A DNA stretch of 64,000 nt from Tillus elongatus (lineage: Eukaryota > Arthropoda > Insecta > Coleoptera > Cleridae): contig OZ023264.1 of the NCBI GenBank assembly GCA_964006375.1, forward strand, positions 176,982,010-177,046,009, read 5' to 3'. The number at the start of each line of letters is the position of its first letter. Position 1 is the first letter of the stretch. Made by a program: the position numbers and the translations under genes. The notes beneath the pieces are model-generated. The model was not told where the DNA came from. It saw only the letters and a program-made list of their open reading frames with translations, and did not search any database. Below, one piece after another: positions 35,500 through 47,815 of this stretch.

Positions 35500-36170
35500 T
35501 TTGTTTATGAAAATTCGCCGCCATAACAACTTACTGCGACCGGACTTTTAATTTTTTTAATATAATGCCCATTTTATAATATACAATCGATGTCTTAAAA
35601 AATCTCTTGCGATGATTAACTGGACCATGTTCCTTTAGAAGTTCAATATACTTATACCCTTGCAAATCTCAAAACTCCCTTTAGATCTGGCATTGTGGAA
35701 AAGCCTCTAGAAATAAAAAACGACACCAGAAAATGTCGTTGGAATCAAAGTGTGGGGTACCGCGATATTCTGAACAGGCTGTAAGGAAGCCCTCACAATG
35801 CACCGGATATTGAACAGAAGCCGATCGCCCTGATGATACTTCTCCTCTTGTCCCTCCGTAAGACCTCGTTCAGCGTGATGTCCGATAATACATCTCCTAC
35901 TCACTTCATTTCACGCGAAAACATCACACTGGATGTTAAACGGTGTATTGCCTCTTCCTTACACGTCCCGAGAAAAGCTGCTAATTACATTAAGCGTTGT
36001 TTTCTTCTTTGCACGTTACTTAACAGCTGCCGTATTAACAGCTAATGGTGACAAGTTTATACACTTGTTTGAAGGAAACTCAAACTAAGTTAAAAATAAA
36101 AATACTTGCGCTATTATGTAAGCGTATTATTTTCATAAGAATCGTTTCTTAAGTAATGAATGGTTGAAAA
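35500..36170. other. Family B right end; rest unassigned
   Basis: 35506-35550 is a family B right end (CCATAACAACTTACTGCG). From there to 36170 I see no repeat or convincing gene. A 65-codon minus-strand frame at 35707-35904 has no clear motif. Confidence 0.4.
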
Positions 36171-36174
36171 GTCT

Positions 36175-36490
36175 GGACGCAGTAAGTGCGTTATGGTAGT
36201 GAATTTTCATAAAAATGCTTTCTACAGCAAATACGTGTGTTCTCTTTTAAGAAAGCGGCATCAAATTGGTTACCAGTATAACCTATATAGTAAAAACAAT
36301 GTGCTATGTTTCATCAAATAACTTTATTGTTTGAAAATGTACAAAAATTTCCGAAAGTAAACTTCAAGTGTTCCCGAAAAAACTCGTTTCTTGGTCAACC
36401 TTATACGTTAATAGCAAATTGAGTTGTTCAAATTTGAAGCATTTAATCAAAATTCACTACCATAACGCACTTGCTGCGTCCCGAATTTCT
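36175..36490. repeat. Family B foldback repeat
   Basis: TIRs CTGGACGCAGTAAGTGCG and CGCACTTGCTGCGTCC at its ends, with the GGTTACCAGTATAACC interior. About 315 bp. Confidence 0.8.
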
Positions 36491-36670
36491 TTTCTTACAA
36501 ACATGCATTATATTTCGATGGAAAATGCAATAACATAAAGCGTGTTCGACCAAAAAAAAAATTGTATCACCAACGACTTATGGGCCAGCCTGTGAATGTA
36601 GAAATATTTTTTTAAGATGTAGCTCAAGACACCCTATAATTAATGTACACAAATTTTTTGAGATATCGGT

Positions 36671-36759
<89 letters not shown>

Positions 36760-37740
36760 CGCAGATCTCCTTATTAGTGAATTTTTCGTTGGGGTTTGCC
36801 TCAAGACGTCAAAGACACGATTTAAAACGTCAAAATTGGGAACATTTAGGCAAAGAACCTGAAACAAATACGGATTATGTAAAGAAAATGTCGCAAGAAG
36901 AGTATTCTGCAAACCCTTAAGTTTCAGCATCAACAGTCATTGTGGTTCATTTTACTAAAATATTTTCAGAAAATTCATTTCAAATAGACCCTTTCTCTGA
37001 TGCTTTGGCGGCAGTTTTCGTTAAGTTTACGGTTTAACGGTCTATAAGTTAGCTAATTCGTAGAAAAAAAATGTTATCGAGACCGCGACTTTTGAATTTT
37101 AAAGAGATTTCTTCAAATGAGCGCAAACTAGCGCCCGTAGAATCAATATCCGAGTTTACTTTCAGTTTTTATCTGTTTAAACATATACAGGGTGACACAT
37201 TTCTACGGTAAAGCTCAATATAATTGTTATTATATAAGATAAGAGAAAAAATTGTATACGTTGATTATAGGGTATATTGAGCTGCATCTTATAAAATTAT
37301 TTTGACAATCACAGGATGGCCCATAAATCGTTGGTGGTGCCTTTTTTTTTCAAATACCCTTATCTTATTGCCTTTTTGCATTTCTTATCGAAATATCATG
37401 GATGTTTGTAAATCGTGACGCAGTAGGTGCGTTTTGGGAGCGCATTTTCATTAAATGCTTCAAATTTCAATAACTCAATTTGCTATTAACCTAAGGTTTG
37501 TTGGCCAGGAAACCAGTTTTCTCAGCAATATTTTAAGTTTATTTTCGGAAAATGTTTGTACATTTTCAAACATTAAGTTATTTTGATACAATATGTTACA
37601 TTGTTTCTATTATATAAGGCTATACCGGTAACCAGATTGATGCCTGCTTGCATTAGAGAGACTTAATAGCTATTAAAAACATTTTTTATGAAAATTCACT
37701 TCCATAACGCACTTGCTGTGTCCAGACTTTTTCCAATTAA
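36491..37740. repeat. Family A/B modules around a TA core
   Basis: CACCAACGACTTATGGGCC near 36568, TA core 36674-36759, AACGCAGATCTCC right arm, then inverted modules (CATTGTGGTTCATTTTACT, GGCCCATAAATCGTTGG). A family B right end closes it at 37700-37722. No gene. Confidence 0.7.
36674..36759. repeat. (TA)n microsatellite
   Basis: TA tract of about 86 bp. Confidence 0.95.
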
Positions 37741-38219
37741 TGAAAGCTAATTTAATTATTTCTTTGCTTTTTTGAGGTATGTTTAATCATTAAAGATAAC
37801 TTCTACGTTTCATCTCTATAAGACTTGCTATGTTCTTGGTGATGCAAACTTTTTAGGGTTCATCCACTCGACTTTGTGTTAACAGATGGATATATTTGGA
37901 TTATATTGGGGACCTGGCCATTCTTGGCCTTGGTCACAGTGACCTTAAAGATATCCTTTGGGGTTTAAACGTAATATCCATTAAAAAAATTGAGTACGAT
38001 CCTCTAGACTAGAGTATTACGTTTTTCATTACAAGATAAGGAAGCTATAGTTTGAGAGAAGCGGTACATAGTGGAAGTAAGTTAAATAACTAGAGGGGAA
38101 CTACATCCATACTGAACCTCCTTACCTTCGAAACTTGTGATTTTTTTATTTTTAATATTCTACTTAAGCTTCTAGCAAAAAATATTATTTATAAACGTCA
38201 ACACGTCTAGGTATGACAT
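37741..38219. other. No gene recognised
   Basis: Unassigned AT-rich sequence between repeats. Confidence 0.4.
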
Positions 38220-38343
38220 GATTAAAAGGAATTTGGAATTAGAGGGCTTTTTCTACCAGACAATATATTTAATTATAATAGGGTTAACAATTAAATATAT
38301 TGTTTGGTAGAAAAAGCCGTTTAATACCAAATTCCTTTTAATC
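38220..38343. repeat. 124-bp hairpin (foldback) repeat
   Basis: The arms GATTAAAAGGAATTTGG...CCAGACAATATATTTAATT and AATTAAATATATTGTTTGG...CCAAATTCCTTTTAATC pair over about 54 bp each. They have a few mismatches and a loop of roughly 14 bp. No coding role. Confidence 0.85.
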
Positions 38344-38428
38344 ACTATCAAAAAAGTATTAGAAACTAGCATTAAAGGTTTAGGCTTCATCATTGTTTCC
38401 GTTTGCAAAGCCGCGTAACAAATGTCTA

Positions 38429-40335
38429 CAGGCTGGCGCATTGAAAACGAAACAGACCGATTTGCGTCCAGAGAATATTTTTTTAAGTAACGCTGGAACA
38501 CCTCAATTTTAATATTGAGGGGGGCATGTTTTGACATAAAACTCAACTTTGTCACATCAACCCCTCGTGGTGATAACAACCCTTATATTTTAAATAGGGA
38601 ACTTGGGTCATTTGAAAGCTCTTTCGTTTCTGAATTCAGCATACTAATTTTTTTGGAAGTTTTATCAACTCGTTTAAAAATTATTCACAGTTGGATTTGC
38701 AAGAACGTATTTCATTCATTGTGATAAGAAATTCACTAATTAGTCAATTTTTCGTTAAAAAAAACTAAAAAACAAAACCAAACGTTCAAAAACGTTTATT
38801 CAGTTAAGTAAGTGTTCAAATTGTTGACCACCAGCTTCCATACAAACGTACAAATTTTGTTGAAAACGAGCTCTGACATTCTGGAGCATTTGTGGAGTTA
38901 TTAGACGGCATTCTTCAACAATGCGTTGTCGTAATTCTTCCAGAGACTCCGGTTCTGTTGCGAAAATTCTACTCTTTAAATGGCCCCATAGAAAGAAGTC
39001 TAAAGGAGTTAAATCCGGTGATCTAGGGGGGCACTCAATAGCACCTCTACGCCCAATCCATTGCTTTGGAAACTCTCTGTTCAAAAACTCCCTAAGACAT
39101 TGTGAAAAATGCGGAGGAGCTCCATCTTGTTGAAACACTAATTGATTTTCTTGACAGCGATCTTCATTTTCAACAATGTCAATTAGTAGAGGGCAAACGA
39201 TATCTTCTAGTAACTCCAAATACGTTTCGCCACTCAAATTGCCATCAAGAAAAATTGGTCCGATTAAACGGTCTCCAAAAATGCCAGTCCAGACATTCAA
39301 TTTCTGTGGAGTTTGAGTGTGGACTTCGTGAAAATTTCTTGGATTATTATCTGTCCAATAACGACAATTGTGACGATTGACTGTAGAGTTTAATAAAAAC
39401 GTACACTCGTCTGAAAAACACATATTGAACAGAAATTTCCCGTTATCAGCTATTCGTGCAGTCATAACTTCACAAAACTCCAGCCGCCGATCAAAATAAT
39501 CTTCATTCAGTTGTTGTACAAGATAAATTTTATACGGGTGAAATTTATGATGCTTCAATATTCGCTGAATAGTTCTTCTTTTGCTGTTTGAAACAGTGAC
39601 CAATTTTCTCGTGCTCAAAGTTGGATCTGCAGCAATTTGTCATAAAACTTCAATCTTAGTAGTCTCATTTCTAACGTTCAGGATCCCGTTTTTTGTTGGC
39701 TACTGAACCACTTTGTCGAAACTTTACAACTAACTCCAAAATGTATTTTCTGTTAACATGTCTGTTCGGATGTCGTTCATTAAACAAATTTGCGGTACGG
39801 TTGGCACAGTCATCGTTTTTGAAAAAAAAAAAGAGTAATTATTTAAACTTTCTTCTACAAAATACACCATTGTGAAATAAATTTTCGGCAGTACTATTAA
39901 GTATCAAATCGACCGATAAACTGAAATAATAAACCGCGTTTCTCTCATTCCGGTAAGAAATGTTCTGATAGTCATTTTTTTGTTTACAAACCAACAAAAC
40001 ATTGACTATCAGCACATTTCTTATCGGAATGAGTGAAGTGCGTTTTTGCACCTTCAACTGTGATTAATTTTTAAACGAGTTGATAAAACTTCCAAAAAAA
40101 TAAGTGTGCTGAATTCAGAAAAGAAAGAGCTTTCAAATGATGTAACACTCGACCCATGTTCCCTATTTAAAATATAAGGGTTGTTATCAACACCCTTGAG
40201 GGGTTGATGTGACAAAGTTGAGTTTTATGTCACAACATGTCCCCCTCAATATTAAAATTGACGTGTTTCAGCGTTTCTTAAAAAAAATATTCTCTGGGCG
40301 CAAATCGGTCTGTTTCGTTTTCAATGCGCCAGCCT
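38429..40335 (-). mobile_element. Tc1/mariner-related transposon, copy 2
   Basis: Left end CAGGCTGGCGCATTG after TA (38427-38428); right end CAATGCGCCAGCC before TATATA. The long inverted ends are shared with copy 1 at 26145-27972. It carries a minus-strand transposase of which about three quarters is open. Confidence 0.92.
38800..39870 (-). pseudogene. Transposase of copy 2, intact catalytic core, broken N-terminus
   Basis: The start codon equivalent to copy 1 is at 39870 (MVYFVEE). The N-terminal third suffers frameshifts between 39620 and 39860, including an A-run at 39822-39831. From 39618 to the stop at 38800, 272 codons are open. These cover KRRTIQRILKHHKFHPYKI, CFSDECTFLLNS (Asp 1), FQQDGAPPHFSQ (Asp 2) and WIGRRGAIECPPRSPDLTP with LDFFLWGHLK (Asp 3, DD34D-like spacing not measured). 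The whole catalytic domain is therefore preserved, but the DNA-binding part is not. Confidence 0.88.
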
Positions 40336-40339
40336 ATAT

Positions 40340-41055
40340 ATATTTTTTTGTAACACAAGAAGGAGTGTGTTAGCCTAAATATGTAATAAATACAAAGAGA
40401 ATGTAGTAAGTGCAACTATCTCCTAACAAATCGGACATTTTTGGTCGACTGAAGGAAAAATGCCATTGTTCAATGACAATAAATGATTGCCAGTGAATAA
40501 TATGAAAAAACATTAACATTTAGGCTACCACTGACTAAAAATAGCCATCGTTATTGTTTGAAATCCATAACTGACCTTGCAGCGAAAGTTAACTCATATG
40601 ATTATCAGTAGACAATAATGTTATAAAATATTTATGTACTTACACAATAACTTGGGACATAATACAGTACCGATAGCATCATAAAATATTGAACAGTATG
40701 TCCCTAGGGAAGAACTGACTCCTAATTCATCCATTAAATCATACAATACTAATCAAACTAAAAGCGTATTAGATGCCACGCAAACTTTAAGACTTTTCCA
40801 TATAAAATATGTCGCTATCAAAGATAAGAAGTTACACATACACATATATGTCCAAGAAAAAAGCGAGAAAATAAAGAGAAGAAAAAATCATGGGCAGAAA
40901 ATGCATTATGGCAGCAAATTTTCATAAAATATATTGTGTGATGTGTGATTCTATTTTTGTGTGCAAAAAGACCTTCACCTGCTGAAATTCATCGGGGAAG
41001 GGAGATGGGTGGGAATTAACAGTGGTTTATTGTTTTACTTGGGCTTCTATAAGCT
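40340..41055. other. No gene recognised
   Basis: Unassigned AT-rich sequence; a short TGGCAGCAAATTTTCAT at 40910 resembles a family B end. Confidence 0.4.
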
Positions 41056-41059
41056 GCTT

Positions 41060-41625
<566 letters not shown>

Positions 41626-41656
41626 AGTCTAATAAATGCCAAACTGACATATAAAG

Positions 41657-41990
41657 CTAAATATTGTTTAATTGAATTTGTTTTTTGTTTTTGTCTAGGA
41701 AATATAAAAAGGGGTAGTGATTTCTAAAATTATTATCTTTCTTTAAGTTTATTAAATTTTCGTTAAAAGTAATTTCAAACTCTTCTAAACACATTCTTTT
41801 ATTACTTAAGGTTTCACAGTGTAAAATAGAAACATTACTAAAATTTATATTATGGCCAGTGTCAAGATTATGTTCTGACAGAGCGCAAGTTCTTTTTTGT
41901 AAACGTATGTCACTTTTGTGCTGTGTTAACCTATCTTTAAGGACTCTGCTTGTTTGGCCAATGTATCTTAAATTACAATTATATATATAT
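41657..41990 (-). pseudogene. PLE-2 GIY-YIG endonuclease C-terminal part
   Basis: About 110 open minus-strand codons: NCNLRYIGQTSRVLKDRL, TQHKSDIRL, CALSEHNLDTGH and LEEFEITFNEN, ending at a TAG at 41657-41659. YIGQT followed by a helix with Arg and the SEHN..GH segment match PLE-type GIY-YIG nucleases. The GIY half is cut off at the TA-like 41981-41990 and replaced by the inverted pLTR, so it is incomplete. Confidence 0.85.
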
Positions 41991-41995
41991 AATTG

Positions 41996-42230
41996 TCACT
42001 CAAATTCATCAAAAGGTTTTCTTTTTATGTTTGTTATTAGATAAATAGTTTAGTAGAACTCATGTTATATGTAAGTATTTTAAACTTTTATATTTTTTCC
42101 AAGTAAATTGTAAACTTTTTTCTTTCCATGTTGTAGCCTCGATAAAGGAATAAATTTTTCCGAAAGCTCGGCGTATAATAAAGAGTTTTATTCTACAACT
42201 GACGGCGTTCCCACAATTTTTTGATAAATA
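41996..42230 (+). repeat. PLE-2 pseudo-LTR, right arm
   Basis: Inverted copy of 41391-41625, ending in GATAAATA. Contains the hammerhead-like block at 42130-42199 on the plus strand. Confidence 0.88.
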
Positions 42231-42256
42231 ACACTATTACCGTCACAAAAATTTAA

Positions 42257-42258
<2 letters not shown>

Positions 42259-42335
<77 letters not shown>
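42259..42335. repeat. (AT)n microsatellite
   Basis: TA tract of about 77 bp between PLE-2 and the 147-bp tandem repeats. Confidence 0.95.
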
Positions 42336-42336
<1 letters not shown>

Positions 42337-42343
42337 CATTTTT

Positions 42344-42808
42344 TCTCCGAAAATTACAAAGTTATTTTAATGAAATTTGATGGATATGTTGCATTGCGAA
42401 ATACCTTTCTAGGCACCAAAATTCAACTTTCTAAGTTTATAAAAAAATTGAGTTATTCAAATTTTGAGTTTTCTTTCGAAAACATTTTTTTCTCCGAAAA
42501 TTACAAAGTTGTTTTAATGATATGTGGTAAATACGTTGCGTTCGGAAAGACCTTACTACATACCAAAACTCAACTTTCTAACTTCATAGAAAATTGAGTT
42601 ATTCAAATTTTGAGTTTTCTTTCGAAAACTTTTTTTTTCTCCAAAAATTACAAAGTGGTTTTAATGAAATGTGGTAAATACGTTGCCTTCGGAAAGACCT
42701 TACTACATACCAAAATTCAACTTTCTAACTTCATAGAAAATTGAGTTATTCAAATTTGAAACATTTAATAAAAATTCACTACCATAACGCACTCGCTGCG
42801 TCCCGAAC
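42344..42808 (+). repeat. 147-bp tandem repeat, three units, family B end
   Basis: TCTCCGAAAATTACAAAG anchors at 42344, 42491 and 42638 have spacing of exactly 147 bp. The third unit runs into CATAACGCACTCGCTGCGTC (42784), a family B right end. The same unit occurs singly or doubled at 30080-30340 and 32380-32620. Confidence 0.9.
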
Positions 42809-42824
42809 TTTTTTCACATTGTGT

Positions 42825-42905
42825 ATTTATATTTACTTTTAACTCTTCCCCGCCCAACACCCCTATCCGCCCCGGGTCGCATAACATTCTTGGGGGTTAA
42901 AACCT
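42825..42905. repeat. Family C fragment
   Basis: CCCCGCCCAACACCCCTATC and AACATTCTTGGGGGTT, the family C central right block, truncated on both sides. Confidence 0.65.
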
Positions 42906-42919
42906 CAATATTTTTCTCA

Positions 42920-42933
42920 ATAATAATAATAAC

Positions 42934-42974
<41 letters not shown>

Positions 42975-42987
42975 TGATGATGATGAA
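42920..42987. repeat. (AAT)n / (ATG)n microsatellite
   Basis: Trinucleotide tract AATAATAAT turning into ATGATGATG at about 42971, directly before the LINE below. Confidence 0.92.
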
Positions 42988-42989
42988 TA

Positions 42990-44575
42990 ATGAAGCTGGC
43001 AATTATATTGGAAATGTTGAACAGAATAACTTTGCCATCACACCTTCCAGAGATCAACACATTGGAGCACATGCATACACTGATTTACTGTGCAACAACT
43101 GCAGCAATTAAAACTTTAGGCATTAAGATTTCTGATCGAACGTCCAATCACCGAGACTCGCGTCAAAGAGTGCCCCCGTGGGAAAAAAAGTTGATAAGTA
43201 GAGTGGAAACACTTCGAAAAGAAATTGGACAACTGACGCAATACATTGAGGGATTAGACAAGAAAATTGCAGATACAAGTAGAGGAAATGATAGGCTGAG
43301 TTCGATAACACTCAGCACAAGATTCAGTCAACCACACTTCACAAGAATCTTTGGACACCTTAAAACATACGTTTTCTGTATATGCAGAACGGTTGATGAG
43401 GTGTAAAGCGAGCAACGATAGGAAGCGCGGCAATACAATGTTTGAACGCTCCGAAAGGACTTTCTACCGTAAGCTTAATTCAGCCACGAATGCAGTCACC
43501 GATACTTTTCCAAATAAGGAACAAATTGAAGAGTTCTGGCAAAGTCAACCAGCCACAACATCCTCCTGCGACATTGGCGCCAGCTGGCTTAACGAAGAAC
43601 GCCGAGCTTGACAGAGTTATGATGCATCATGCGCCGTTTACCACAGATGAAGTCTCCGGGGTTATTAAAGAGCTTCATAATTGGAAGGCACTCGGGCCTG
43701 ATGACGTCCAAAACTTTTGACTGAAGAAATTTGGGTGTACACATATTGGCGGTGTCAATAAATGATGTTATACTTGATCCAAAGAAGATGCCATTGTTTT
43801 TTACACAAAGAGACACGTATCTTCTGCCAAAGGACCACCATTGTTCTGCAGACCCCGGTATATACCGACCAATAACTTGTCTTCCGACCCTATATAAGTT
43901 AATCACATCCTGCCTTGAGAAACGCATATATGCGCACTGTGAAATAAACAACATAATTGCGAGCCAGCAAAAAGGGTGTGCCAAAAGATCTGTGGGATGC
44001 AAAGAACAGCTAATAATTGACTCGGTTGTGTGCAATCAAGCTTATAATGGACGATGAAATCTCTTTGCTGCCTACGTGGATACAAAAAGGCATTTGGTGC
44101 GGTTCCACACAAATGGCTTATAAGTGTTCAGAAGATCTATAAGATCGTTACAGACATCCTGAGGTTCCTTGAACACACAATGTCTACCTGGAGAACAAAG
44201 AGAGTTACGGGTACAAACGGGTGATAACACTGTAACCAGCACGATACCAATTAGAATAGACATATTTCAAGGCGACACGCTAAGCCCATTGTGGTTCTGC
44301 CTCGCATTGAATCCACTATCAAACTGCCTGAACTCCACCAGATATGGCTTCAGTATAAAAACAATGACAGGGAGCAAATGAGGCTAAATCATCTGTTGTA
44401 TATGGATAATCTTAAACTGATGGCCTCCACAAAGAACCACCTAGAACAACTCCTTAAAATCGTGGAATGGTTTTCCAGAGATACTGACATGCAGTTTGGG
44501 CTCAACAAATGTCGCACCTTGAAATTAATTCCTGCACATGCAAATCAAATCATATTCAAGAATCAAACGTAATTC
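42990..44575 (+). pseudogene. R2/R4-like LINE ORF, linker and RT, broken
   Basis: Frames in order: VPPWEKKLISRVETLRKEI (a conserved pre-RT region), then HNWKALGPDDVQNF and AVSINDVILDPKKMPLFFTQ. Next come DTYLLPKDHH, YRPITCLPTLYKLITSCLE and AAYVDTKRHL (motif A, here degenerate). Then IDIFQGDTLSPLWFCLALN (motif B) and LLYMDNLKLMAS (motif C, MDN instead of MDD), and FGLNKCRTL. At least five frame changes. I assign it to the R2/R4 side of LINEs from the QGDxLSPLWFCLALNPLS and YMDDLKL pattern. Both the motif A and motif C substitutions rule out activity. Confidence 0.75.
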
Positions 44576-44689
44576 GCAAAACCCTTTTGATCTAAACAGT
44601 ATTTAGAGTGTATGGGAAAATGGAATGGTTTTATTTTGTCCTAGAAGAAACATGGAGATGTGTGCAAGGGAAAGTATAGAAAACCAGTG

Positions 44690-45402
44690 CACACACAAAT
44701 CGATAAAGATATATTGAGATAGCCAAGCTGCAATAAAGGCTCTTGGTTCCTATCGTTCCAATTCAAAAACCGCATGGAGTTGCTGGTCTGGATACCTGGT
44801 CACTCGACCCATGATGGCAATGTTGCGGCCGACGGGCTTGTCAGGAGTGGTGCCCAGAGGGACTTCATCGGACCAGAACCAGTGCTTGGGGATAACATCA
44901 TGCACAGCAAAACGCACCTTAAACACCTGGACAGAAAGAATAACAACCCAGCAATGGCAAAATCTGCCAGGATTAGCTCATTCTAAGGCCTTCATAAATG
45001 GCCTGTCTGAGTCAAGGGCTAAAAAAACTTCTAGAGCTAAACAGACAACAACTGAGTACTCTAGTCGGCTTGCATACTGCCGCTTGCGTCACCACATGCA
45101 CCGAATTGGAGTCGGTCGGGAAACTGAGTGCCGGCTGTGTATGGAGAGTGACGAAACAGCAGAGAACGTAATGTGTTCCTGTCCGGCGGCGGACAGGACC
45201 AGACACCTGCTCTTTGGCAAGACAAAGCTTGCTCCGGAAGACCTGGATCAACTTTCGCCCACAAAGATTATCGACCTCTGCAGGAGGCTGGCTTTGTTGG
45301 GCGAAATATAGACTATTAGGCGTGAGCCACAATAGACCTTATGCTCGCGGTGGAGGGACAGGTATGGCCCACTCACAATCAAACGTAACCTAACCTAACC
45401 TA
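44690..45402 (+). pseudogene. R1-like LINE RNase H and Cys/His tail
   Basis: A broken start reads DSQAAIKALG near 44725, then LLVWIPGHSTHDGN, NVAADGLVRSGA, FIGPEPVLG and (shifted frame) QQWQNLPGLAHSKAFI. The Cys/His segment CRLCMESDETAENVMCSC and LDQLSPTKIIDLCRRL follow, ending at 45311. The 3' UTR includes CTCGCGGTGGAGGGACAGG and ends with CGTAACCTAACCTAACCTAG, three AACCT units. It is a different family from the LINE at 21.4 kb. Only the RNase H and the tail remain. Confidence 0.82.
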
Positions 45403-45690
45403 GAAGAAACAGCGTTACACTTTAGCAAATTCAAACATAGGTTATTAATGCCACACCATTCATGAACTAAATCAATTGATTTCTGAAGTTCAATACAATG
45501 ACAAAAAGAGTTTACCAAAGAGTATAATTTCAAGTAGTCGGCAAAAATCATTTGTTCAGGGGGCAAAGAGAAGCTCAAGTCGTTAATAATTAAAATAAAT
45601 AATAAAGGTCCCAAGTTTGACCCCTGAGGAACACCAGATGTACCAATTAATTCATTCGATTTGTAGCGATTGTAATAAACATAACAGTGG
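45403..45690 (-). pseudogene. LINE reverse transcriptase fragment, minus strand
   Basis: Minus-strand frame: GTSGVPQGSNLGPLLFILI (motif B), then PPEQMIFADYLKLYS (motif C, FADY instead of FADD) and NNLCLNLLKCNAVSS. Roughly 95 codons, no other RT motifs. It is yet another LINE type (Jockey-like by the FADDLKLY pattern). It abuts the AACCT tail of the previous element. Confidence 0.75.
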
Positions 45691-45699
45691 TGGTGTTAA

Positions 45700-45835
45700 G
45701 CCACAAACTTCCAGTTTTTGAATGAGGCCTTTGAAAAATCCATCTTTTGTGGTTTATGAACACACACAGGTGGTTCTAAAGACATTTTTCTGAAAGCTAA
45801 CCGAGGGATAATCTGCAGATTCACTCATTATTTAA
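45700..45835. repeat. Family C right-end fragment
   Basis: TTTTGTGGTTTATGAACACA, then GGTTCTAAAGACATTTTTCTG and TAATCTGCAGATTCAC, the right TIR. Confidence 0.6.
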
Positions 45836-45883
45836 AGGACACATATCCGAAATAAGAAGAAGAGTTATACCAAAAGGAATACA

Positions 45884-46545
45884 CAATGAACAACCAAGTT
45901 ATTCAAAGTAATGAGTCCTTTTCACTTGTTGGCATTTCTGTGGATCGAAATCTCAACTGGCACCAACATGCCACATCAATTGCAGAAGCGGCTGCTAAGA
46001 AATTAGGCTTCCTCTTCTGGGCTCGCAAATACTTTTCACCAGCTAATCTATATACCTTATATACTTTACAAATTAGGCCAAACCTCGAATACTGCTCCCA
46101 CATCTGGGGAGCCGCTGCCGCTTCTACACTCGCTATCCTAGACTCCATTCATCGGTGACCCTACCCTCACCCACATACTTCCATCCCTTGCCCACCGACG
46201 TGCCGTTGGTGACCTCCCTCTCTCTCTCTTATAGATATCTGCACGGACACTGCTCAGAGGAGCTTTCTTCCATAGTTCCTCCACCTGCTGCCCCCAACAG
46301 ATCTACCAGGGGAATGCACCCTTTTACTGTCCAGGTCACCAGACATAGAACATCTTGTTATGCCCGCTCTTTCTTCCCGAGGACTTCCAAGTTGTGGAAC
46401 TCCTTGCCGGCACATGTTTTTCCTTCTCCTCCGAACCTTCAAGTCCAGAATTAACAAGTTGCCTCTTTCATCCTTGTCAACACCCACGGTACAATAGTAT
46501 TTAGGCTGTGAGCCCCTGTGGTGTGTTGAAATAAATAAATAAATA
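45884..46545 (+). pseudogene. LINE fragment J4: C-terminal domain and 3' end
   Basis: Reads NNQVIQSNESFSLVGISVDR, LNWHQHATSI, RPNLEYCSHIWGAAAAS and, after a deletion at 46150, LSYRYLHGHCSEELSS, SKLWNSLPAHVFPSPPN. It ends in ATAGTATTTAGGCTGTGAGC and a tail of five AAAT-type units (46527-46545), unlike the plain A-run of J2. Loss of about 20 residues around RAIRLIGDP separates the two frames. Less diverged from J5 than from J2. Confidence 0.85.
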
Positions 46546-47378
46546 AAAACAGCTAGGAAACCTGGCTCAATTGATCGAGATCGGAAGCTACCATTAAAAT
46601 GAAAAGAGCTAGTTACGACAGTAAAGGGACATCGCCTTTAGACCATGATAATACTTTTTTTTGTTTTATATTTATAACGTTGCTATGTTAAATCAAAAAC
46701 CCAAGTATGCTTAAGGTGACTCGAAAATCTAACTTATTCGTATTGACCTAAATTTGTAGTCCCAACTCATAATAAAACTATTTCTGAATTTATAACTTTT
46801 GACAATCCAATTTGTTATATTTCGTGTCTTTGGCTAATAAACTGTTGGTTTTACATTTTGAATGAAAGTATAGACCATCCGGTGCGCATTTAGGTCGATG
46901 ATTTTTATTGCAACGCTCGATAGTACGGTTTAGAGGTCAGCTTAGGAGATAGGATTGAGGTCACAACGATATTATTTATTCATTCAACACTGCGCCACTG
47001 GCCAGTAACAATTACTTCTTCAAAATCACGGCAACCGATAATGACACTATATACGAGTATAATACAGTGGAGCTCCCAAGTTATGTTAACCCTGTGTAAG
47101 TATATTCTTAACCCTTACCTGGGGTGGTGAAATATTTTTTCACTGTAAGGGTCATGAGATCCCCATGACCCCAATAAATAATACAGGGTGCGTAAATACC
47201 ATTGCACCAAATGGGATTAGGCAGAAACGCGTTGACATTTACATTTGACATTTCGTAGGGTAAAATTATGATAAGTAGTCTTGGAGGAACTCAAATCACC
47301 ACAACACATTTTTTAAAAACCTGACGTTAACTTGATTAGTGAAACGATTGTCAGGTTTTAGCAAATTTTCATTAATAA
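46546..47378. other. No gene recognised
   Basis: About 830 bp without recognisable genes or window-internal repeats; possibly single-copy sequence. Confidence 0.45.
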
Positions 47379-47600
47379 AAATTCGCCATTAGAGAGACCA
47401 CGATAAAAAACTTTCGAAAAATGTCTTCAGATGAGCGCGAATTTGGGTCCCTAGAACTCAAAATCAAGGTCCGTTAAAATTTTGATATGTTTATGTGTAT
47501 GTAAACTGATTTCAATAAAACTTGGTAAAAACCTTGTTTGGGCGAAAACCGAGGTCGGGCCTGGAAAATCGGGGAAAACTTTTTGAAAACACTATATTTT
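47379..47600 (-). repeat. Inverted family A right arm and partial left arm, no TA core
   Basis: AAAATTCGCCATTAGAGAGA, CAGATGAGCGCGAATTTGGG and AAGGTCCGTTAAAATTTTG; the core is only ATGTTTATGTGTATG. Confidence 0.65.
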
Positions 47601-47739
47601 TGTAAGTATCAGAGTAACTGGAATGAGACTTTACATGTGGCTAGTAATAGTGCAAATAAACCTGTGTTGTGAATTTTAAGTAATTTGGTACACAATATTT
47701 AGAGTTTTTTCCAAGTTAAAAATAAAATCCCAAAGACAT

Positions 47740-47815
47740 GCATTGAAATGACTTAGTGGTAAAAATCCTGGCAGGCAGAGTAGTTAACTGCCACTCGTAG
47801 ATTGATTCATACAAC
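47740..47815 (+). other. tRNA-like segment, weak
   Basis: TGACTTAGTGGTAAAAATCC resembles an A-box region and GATTGATTC a B-box. GCAGGCAGAGTAGTTAACTGCC can pair as an anticodon-like arm. No acceptor stem is evident. At best a tRNA-derived remnant. Confidence 0.25.

Noticed and set aside
43589..44035. 148-codon minus-strand frame
   Set aside because: It is antisense to a recognisable LINE RT on the plus strand.
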